Below are positions 63,401 through 64,000 of a stretch of 64,000 bases of DNA, in pieces. Numbering within the stretch: position 1 is the first letter of the stretch; every line of letters starts with the position of its first letter. The notes beneath the pieces were generated by a model, which was given only the letters and a program-made list of their open reading frames with translations, had not been told where the DNA came from and ran no database searches. The position numbers and the translations under genes were made by a program. Source of the DNA: Andrena cerasifolii. Taxonomy: Eukaryota; Arthropoda; Insecta; Hymenoptera; Andrenidae. The stretch covers positions 11,780,001 to 11,844,000 of the forward strand of contig NC_135126.1 of assembly GCF_050908995.1 (NCBI RefSeq), read 5' to 3'.

Positions 63401-63809
63401 CGCTGCTTTCAACTCGCTTTGTAACCTGGTAACGATCGTATAGCACGAAGCGTTCCCAGTGGGTCTCGGCGAATAAATAGTCGAGCCGCATGCACTACGC
63501 GGCGCGTGTATGCTACCAAAAGGAGCGGGAACTAGAGGGTGGACAAGTACCTTCGTCGCCAGAAGTTGAGGAGTTGTCCTCTGGTTCGGGCGACGATCCC
63601 GGAGACCCAGGAGACTGTCTACCGAGCCTCGAGTCTGGCCTGCCATACTCGAATCCACCGGTGGTCCCTGATCCTCTGCTGTTTTCGTACTGCCGTCCCT
63701 TTTCGGGGGACAGCGACCGCCCTCCGTCCCTTGAGTCGAACGGAAACGCGCCGCGCTTCCCGTCCCTCGCCTCGAGGCAGTGCAATCTCTTGCCGAAGTC
63801 GGTGGGCAT
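18405..63809 (-). CDS. ens: Ensconsin / MAP7 family microtubule-associated protein (15 coding exons)
   Basis: The CDS joins, in transcript order: 63551-63809, 31548-31616, 30808-30997, 29861-30207, 28050-28232, 26130-26564, 24191-24370, 23539-23846, 23207-23456, 23026-23147, 22695-22936, 22487-22610, 22063-22394, 18511-18767, 18405-18418. The total is 3312 nt, or 1103 residues plus TAA. All introns are GT..AG and all phases match. What is seen: a basic coiled coil at residues ~118-214, then the segment STPRML...STFWGTRRATSTTNVMMF, Ser/Pro/Lys linkers (290-740), a second Glu/Arg/Ala coiled coil (742-895) ending RKRVEAIMLRTRGK, and an Asn-rich tail. What is known: MAP7/ensconsin binds microtubules through the N-terminal region and the kinesin-1 stalk through the C-terminal MAP7 domain, acting in cargo, nucleus and centrosome positioning. 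Family assignment rests on these two domains. Additional or alternative exons, especially at the 5' end, cannot be excluded. Confidence 0.92.
18419..18510 (-). other. ens intron 14 (92 nt, could be retained)
   Basis: Short intron GTACGTCT...CTGCTGCAG. It has no in-frame stop until position 18452, so a retained form would swap the DLLS end for 19 residues beginning GTSTPMLYHY. Confidence 0.7.
18511..18767 (-). CDS. ens: ens exon 14: C-terminal tail with LLDL and NPF motifs (residues 1014-1100)
   Basis: Acceptor TGATTTTATAG|CAAAC, donor CAAGTACCAG|GTACGTC, phase 2 in and 1 out. It encodes NNLLDLTEFDSLSNSSSG, a hydrophobic/Asn segment (NLNPAAIPFTPLANTYMP), and NANVNPFQDSFINN. If the donor is ignored the frame stays open for 19 more residues to TAA at 18452-18454; the spliced form ending in exon 15 is preferred because donor, acceptor, length (92 nt, like neighbouring introns) and phase all agree. 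Confidence 0.88.
18768..22062 (-). other. ens intron 13 (3.3 kb, AT-rich)
   Basis: Very AT-rich sequence between exons 13 and 14. No reading frame of interest. It contains minus-strand AATAAA signals at 21827-21832, 20388-20393 and 20015-20020, and an AT/GT microsatellite near 21550-21580. The composition is like the 3' UTR, which fits possible intronic polyadenylation. Confidence 0.7.
22063..22394 (-). CDS. ens: ens exon 13: Asn/Gly/His-rich tail (residues 904-1014)
   Basis: Acceptor GTAACGCAG|GGTGAA, donor GCCACCGT|GTAAGT (strong), phase 0 in and 2 out. It encodes GEGGDGDKLKEDSPNDENKT, then MTASLISEATQQFISGEQR, and an Asn/His/Thr/Gly-rich end with NGHHTNHGNGINSQSITLDN. If the donor is not used the frame reads Val then TAA at once, which would give a shorter protein. 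Confidence 0.93.
22487..22610 (-). CDS. ens: ens exon 12: end of MAP7 domain (residues 862-903)
   Basis: Acceptor CGTTTGCAG|ACAG, donor CCCACTAAG|GTATCA, phase 2 in and 0 out. It encodes QRIEMTERLKKEEEERLARR and then RKRVEAIMLRTRGKNQSNTP. The RKKR-EEIM-RTR signature closes the helix in MAP7 proteins and is the most specific mark of the domain here. Confidence 0.95.
22695..22936 (-). CDS. ens: ens exon 11: core of MAP7 coiled-coil domain (residues 782-862)
   Basis: Acceptor TCTTTTGACAG|GAGGAA, donor GCGGAAAG|GTGAGA, phase 0 in and 2 out. It is an unbroken charged helix: EEEARLEAERLRAEEEEQ, RRLEEETLRLANEARDAEE, RRREEEDRRKREEEA-like runs, ending EEAERKAREEAER. No Pro or Gly interrupts it. Runs like this give chance matches to other coiled-coil proteins; the flanking exons settle the family. 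Confidence 0.95.
23026..23147 (-). CDS. ens: ens exon 10: start of MAP7 domain (residues 741-781)
   Basis: Acceptor GCTTTTTAG|CCTCG, donor CGACAG|GTGCGC, phase 1 in and 0 out. It encodes ASMIAKIRITTEEEAKAAIA, then ERRRLAREQAEREAELERQR. This starts the continuous Arg/Glu/Ala helix typical of the MAP7 family domain, which is known to contact the kinesin-1 heavy-chain stalk. Confidence 0.95.
23207..23456 (-). CDS. ens: ens exon 9: Glu/Lys-rich linker (residues 658-741)
   Basis: The acceptor is a tandem site, GTTGCAG|CAG|GAA, so the first Gln is optional (23456 or 23453). Donor ATGTCAG|GTAAGT. It encodes QEISAAEQETEEAKKPAVI, then an Asn/Ser/Gln/Glu-rich stretch ending EKKAVEVEVKSENNVEEQ and IDMS. 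Acidic, low complexity, just before the MAP7 domain. Confidence 0.94.
23539..23846 (-). CDS. ens: ens exon 8: Lys/Pro/Ser linker (residues 555-657)
   Basis: Acceptor ATTCTCGCCGCAG|ATCTG, donor ACACAA|GTAATT. It encodes LSGDLRPTKDSKPPLPKVHS, STPKKPSTPKTTEAKKPSEK, a basic ASPRITPRATPLQSPGAE region, and an acidic/basic end EDIKLDDKHEEKKDQGTEK. KxSTPK-type Pro-rich basic repeats resemble microtubule-binding projection regions of MAPs (inference). Enters in phase 1 and leaves in phase 0. Confidence 0.94.
23847..24190 (-). other. ens intron 7 with AAAAT microsatellite
   Basis: 344-nt intron. Positions 23926-23959 are an A-rich AAAAT tandem run on the plus strand, which reads as a T-rich tract about 80 nt upstream of the exon 8 acceptor on the transcript. 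Confidence 0.75.
24191..24370 (-). CDS. ens: ens exon 7 (residues 495-555)
   Basis: 180 nt, phase 1 on both sides. The acceptor is ACGCGTAG|GCATCC with a poor pyrimidine tract; the donor is CGACACA|GTGAGC. It encodes GIRSGEVTPNSPSRPHSSMS, then QQSASSVGSSNVNLRPRTA and a basic PRRPRPASIAGTGVSVTERH. The next AG, 10 nt downstream, would put a stop after three codons, which supports the chosen acceptor. Start confidence is slightly lower because the acceptor is weak. Confidence 0.88.
24371..26129 (-). other. ens intron 6 (1.76 kb)
   Basis: Non-coding. A plus-strand open stretch at 25537-25977 has no recognisable protein and no splice context. Nothing else is seen. Confidence 0.75.
26130..26564 (-). 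CDS. ens: ens exon 6: Ser/Pro/Arg linker (residues 350-495)
   Basis: This is the largest internal exon (435 nt, phase 1 on both sides). Acceptor CTCTTTGCAG|GTGAAG, donor CAACAAG|GTAAGG. It contains SDGTPGTPSS, PSPRDTPPSTGRSSSAKAF, RSPGRTYSMSRLDQLAQPRK, SMSRSMSHLAASGGKSLKR, a basic PRPTRAERLRRKAREHQ stretch, and a short Gln run at the donor. Multiple S/T-P sites suggest a regulated, disordered microtubule-affinity region. Confidence 0.95.
26565..28049 (-). other. ens intron 5 (1.49 kb)
   Basis: Non-coding, with a GT-rich microsatellite at about 26715-26760 (reads CA/CG-rich on the gene strand). Open frames on both strands in 26570-27090 are low-complexity and without homology that I recognise. 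Confidence 0.75.
28050..28232 (-). CDS. ens: ens exon 5 (residues 289-350)
   Basis: Acceptor GGTTTGTTTGCAG|ATATG, donor GCCAGTG|GTGAGT. Phase 1 on both sides, 183 nt. It encodes a linker with MRMSSSMYEVFNWNSSPDPP, then AKHKRASLSLPPTTDIFAID and SDSDTRRPMVQRAAS. Ser-Pro and Arg-x-x-Ser sites suggest phosphorylation (inference). No fold is predicted by eye. Confidence 0.95.
28233..29860 (-). other. ens intron 4 (1.63 kb)
   Basis: Non-coding between exons 5 and 4. I see no conserved domain, repeat or hairpin in it. Confidence 0.75.
29861..30207 (-). CDS. ens: ens exon 4: end of coiled coil and conserved microtubule-binding segment (residues 173-289)
   Basis: Acceptor GTCGTTCCAG|ACGG, donor CTGGCGAAG|GTTAGT. 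The coil continues (RRNQVEERKRLICEAERERR ... NQEREARIEAKKKNERSH) to about residue 214. Then comes a non-helical segment with IVFAFGSSTPRMLEPADTGG, FWGTRRATSTTNVMMFSAA, and the basic Ser-rich end SSERELDGSKKRATSAGG. This is the part I recognise most strongly as ensconsin. The Ser/Thr and Arg/Lys composition suits phospho-regulated microtubule binding (inference). Confidence 0.96.
30208..30807 (-). other. ens intron 3 (600 nt)
   Basis: Non-coding. A run of nine G on the plus strand (30778-30786) places a C tract about 20 nt inside the intron on the transcript. Confidence 0.75.
30808..30997 (-). CDS. ens: ens exon 3: start of N-terminal microtubule-binding coiled coil (residues 110-173)
   Basis: Acceptor GGTTGTTCCCAG|GACGG, donor GACAACGACAG|GTTTGT. 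The exon opens GRESTGSAKDVDRAKLVRER and continues as a Glu/Arg/Gln-rich helix (EERQRKLEELRQQALAAQRF, then REEERRRRIDELRSRDNDR). Such a highly charged basic helix is typical of the N-terminal microtubule-binding part of MAP7 proteins. Phase 1 in, phase 2 out. An in-frame acceptor 60 nt upstream could lengthen it (see findings). Confidence 0.95.
30998..31547 (-). other. ens intron 2 (550 nt)
   Basis: Non-coding in the preferred model. Its last 60 nt (30998-31057) are open in the exon 3 frame and preceded by ATTACAG, so they may be an exon 3 extension in some mRNAs. Confidence 0.7.
31548..31616 (-). CDS. ens: ens exon 2 (residues 87-109)
   Basis: This is a 69-nt exon between acceptor TTCTTCTCGACAG and donor AACGAAG|GTATC, in phase 1 on both sides. 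It encodes VRRRRSLYDEDSLDGDPPSENE after a split Asp. A basic RRRR patch is followed by an acidic stretch, as if linking exon 1 to the microtubule-binding coil. Its length is a multiple of three and its phase is symmetrical, so skipping it would keep the frame. Confidence 0.85.
34312..34329 (+). other. G-quadruplex-prone G run
   Basis: Five G, one A, then twelve G on the plus strand; C-rich on the ens transcript. Confidence 0.5.
34478..34524. repeat. Local diverged duplication C, copy 1
   Basis: The 47-nt block TGTTAATCTTCC...GTCGGAAAACAAT matches 35614-35660 at about 39 of 47 positions without gaps. Confidence 0.6.
35614..35660. repeat. Local diverged duplication C, copy 2
   Basis: Second copy of 34478-34524, same orientation, 1.1 kb away; GTCGGAAAACAAT is identical in both. 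Confidence 0.6.
48377..48618. mobile_element. Palindromic MITE-like element (242 bp)
   Basis: Ends AAGGTGTGAATCCACGAT and ATCGTGGATTTGCACCTT are inverted repeats (16 of 18 match). Inner blocks (TCTCAGGAACAATTA and TAATTGTCCTGTGAGA) are also inverted, so the whole AT-rich unit folds back on itself. No coding capacity and no clear target duplication, so the transposon family is unknown. Confidence 0.65.
48619..55589 (-). other. ens intron 1, middle part (non-coding)
   Basis: CpG-rich, no recognisable gene on either strand. One splice-like CAG|GTGAGC with a pyrimidine tract is on the plus strand at 52849/52850. Confidence 0.55.
55590..56560. repeat. AT-rich repeat-like block
   Basis: About 1 kb of sharply AT-rich DNA inside CpG-rich intron. 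Phrases such as CCGCTCGAACGATTTGAATG look like the ends of degraded insect transposons. No open frame of note and no terminal repeat found. Confidence 0.4.
57876..57912 (-). promoter_or_regulatory. Candidate recursive splice site (ratchet point) in ens intron 1
   Basis: On the ens strand a long pyrimidine tract (CCCTGTCTTCTTTTTCTG) leads to TTACAG and directly to GTGAGTACC, an acceptor joined to a donor with no exon between, at 57884/57883. That is the form of recursive splice sites known from long insect introns. Here it would cut a 31.9 kb intron into about 5.7 and 26.3 kb. It could instead be the 3' edge of an untranslated exon. Confidence 0.6.
57913..63550 (-). other. ens intron 1, 5' part (non-coding)
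   Basis: No gene recognised. A CT microsatellite lies at about 60158-60188 and a TTAATTAATT homeodomain-type cluster at about 63331-63342. Confidence 0.55.
60158..60188. repeat. CT microsatellite
   Basis: Imperfect CT dinucleotide run on the plus strand, a GA run on the ens strand. Confidence 0.8.
63551..63809 (-). CDS. ens: ens exon 1: N-terminal leader (residues 1-86)
   Basis: The ATG at 63809 starts the frame MPTDFGKRLHCLEARDGK. An in-frame TAA lies 13 codons upstream, so this is the first possible Met. The exon is rich in Gly, Ser, Arg and Pro and ends with an acidic Ser stretch (SPGSPGSSPEPEDNSSTSGDE), then donor GACGAAG|GTACTTG in phase 1. Exon 2 completes the codon as GAT. The minus strand is preferred over the open plus-strand frame because of this matched donor and phase. 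The exon lies 32 kb from the next one, so it may belong to one isoform only. No known domain. Confidence 0.78.
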
Positions 63810-64000
63810 CGCTGAACGCTTCCTGGGGATTCCGTGACGGGAATACGTTTACGCGCCGGATCGCCGAAGGTGCCGCGAAACAGCCAATTCGATCGTTAAT
63901 GGGCTCGATCGAGCGGAAAACTTGAGTTACTCGCGCGAAAATCGTATTCCCGGGATAAAGAACGATCGAATTTCTGATGAGATCACCCCTCGTCGTTTGA
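63810..64000 (-). other. ens 5' UTR / upstream sequence (partial)
   Basis: Sequence upstream of the ATG at 63809 on the minus strand. It holds an in-frame TAA 13 codons before the ATG and no clear TATA box. A CCCCAG 15 nt before the ATG could act as a splice acceptor, so the 5' UTR may be spliced. The transcription start is not identifiable and may lie beyond the window. Confidence 0.5.

Noticed and set aside
1..64000. CRISPR arrays, operons or bacterial regulatory elements
   Set aside because: No regularly spaced direct repeats; the spliced gene and composition show eukaryotic nuclear DNA.

Overview
The window looks like insect nuclear DNA. One spliced gene with short and long introns sits between long non-coding stretches. 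Base composition is mosaic: CpG-rich intergenic and intronic DNA against very AT-rich 3' UTR and late-intron DNA. Hymenoptera (bee, ant or wasp) is my best guess from composition and the look of the gene; no marker in the window proves it.

The one gene I can support is a minus-strand orthologue of ensconsin (fly ens, vertebrate MAP7), the microtubule-associated protein that recruits and activates kinesin-1. I traced 15 coding exons from 63809 down to 18405. Every junction has GT..AG borders and every phase agrees. They give one open frame of 1103 codons plus stop. Exon 1 (63551-63809) encodes a Ser/Gly/Pro-rich N-terminus and is separated from exon 2 by a 31.9 kb intron. Exons 3-4 encode the basic N-terminal coiled coil and the conserved microtubule-binding segment. 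Exons 5-9 encode low-complexity Ser/Pro/Lys linkers. Exons 10-12 encode the MAP7 coiled-coil domain. Exons 13-15 encode an Asn/Ser-rich tail ending in Asp-Leu-Leu-Ser, whose last residues come from a 14-nt coding exon that is easily missed. The 3' UTR probably runs to about 15.84 kb.

Layout: 1-15839 is non-coding DNA downstream of the gene. It holds a 31-nt-stem hairpin (9244-9387), a TTAA-flanked piggyBac-type MITE (14149-14616), two diverged local duplications and a G-rich run. 15840-31616 is the compact 3' two-thirds of the gene. 31617-63550 is intron 1, with a palindromic MITE (48377-48618), an AT-rich repeat-like block (55590-56560), another local duplication and a strong candidate recursive splice site at 57883/57884. 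63810-64000 is 5' UTR or promoter-proximal sequence. I recognised no second protein-coding gene, no tRNA or rRNA gene and no CRISPR array.

The most useful second looks are the recursive splice site, the alternative C-termini of ensconsin (DLLS exon, retained last intron, in-frame stop at the exon 13 donor), the endocytic-type motifs in the tail, and the fold-back elements.
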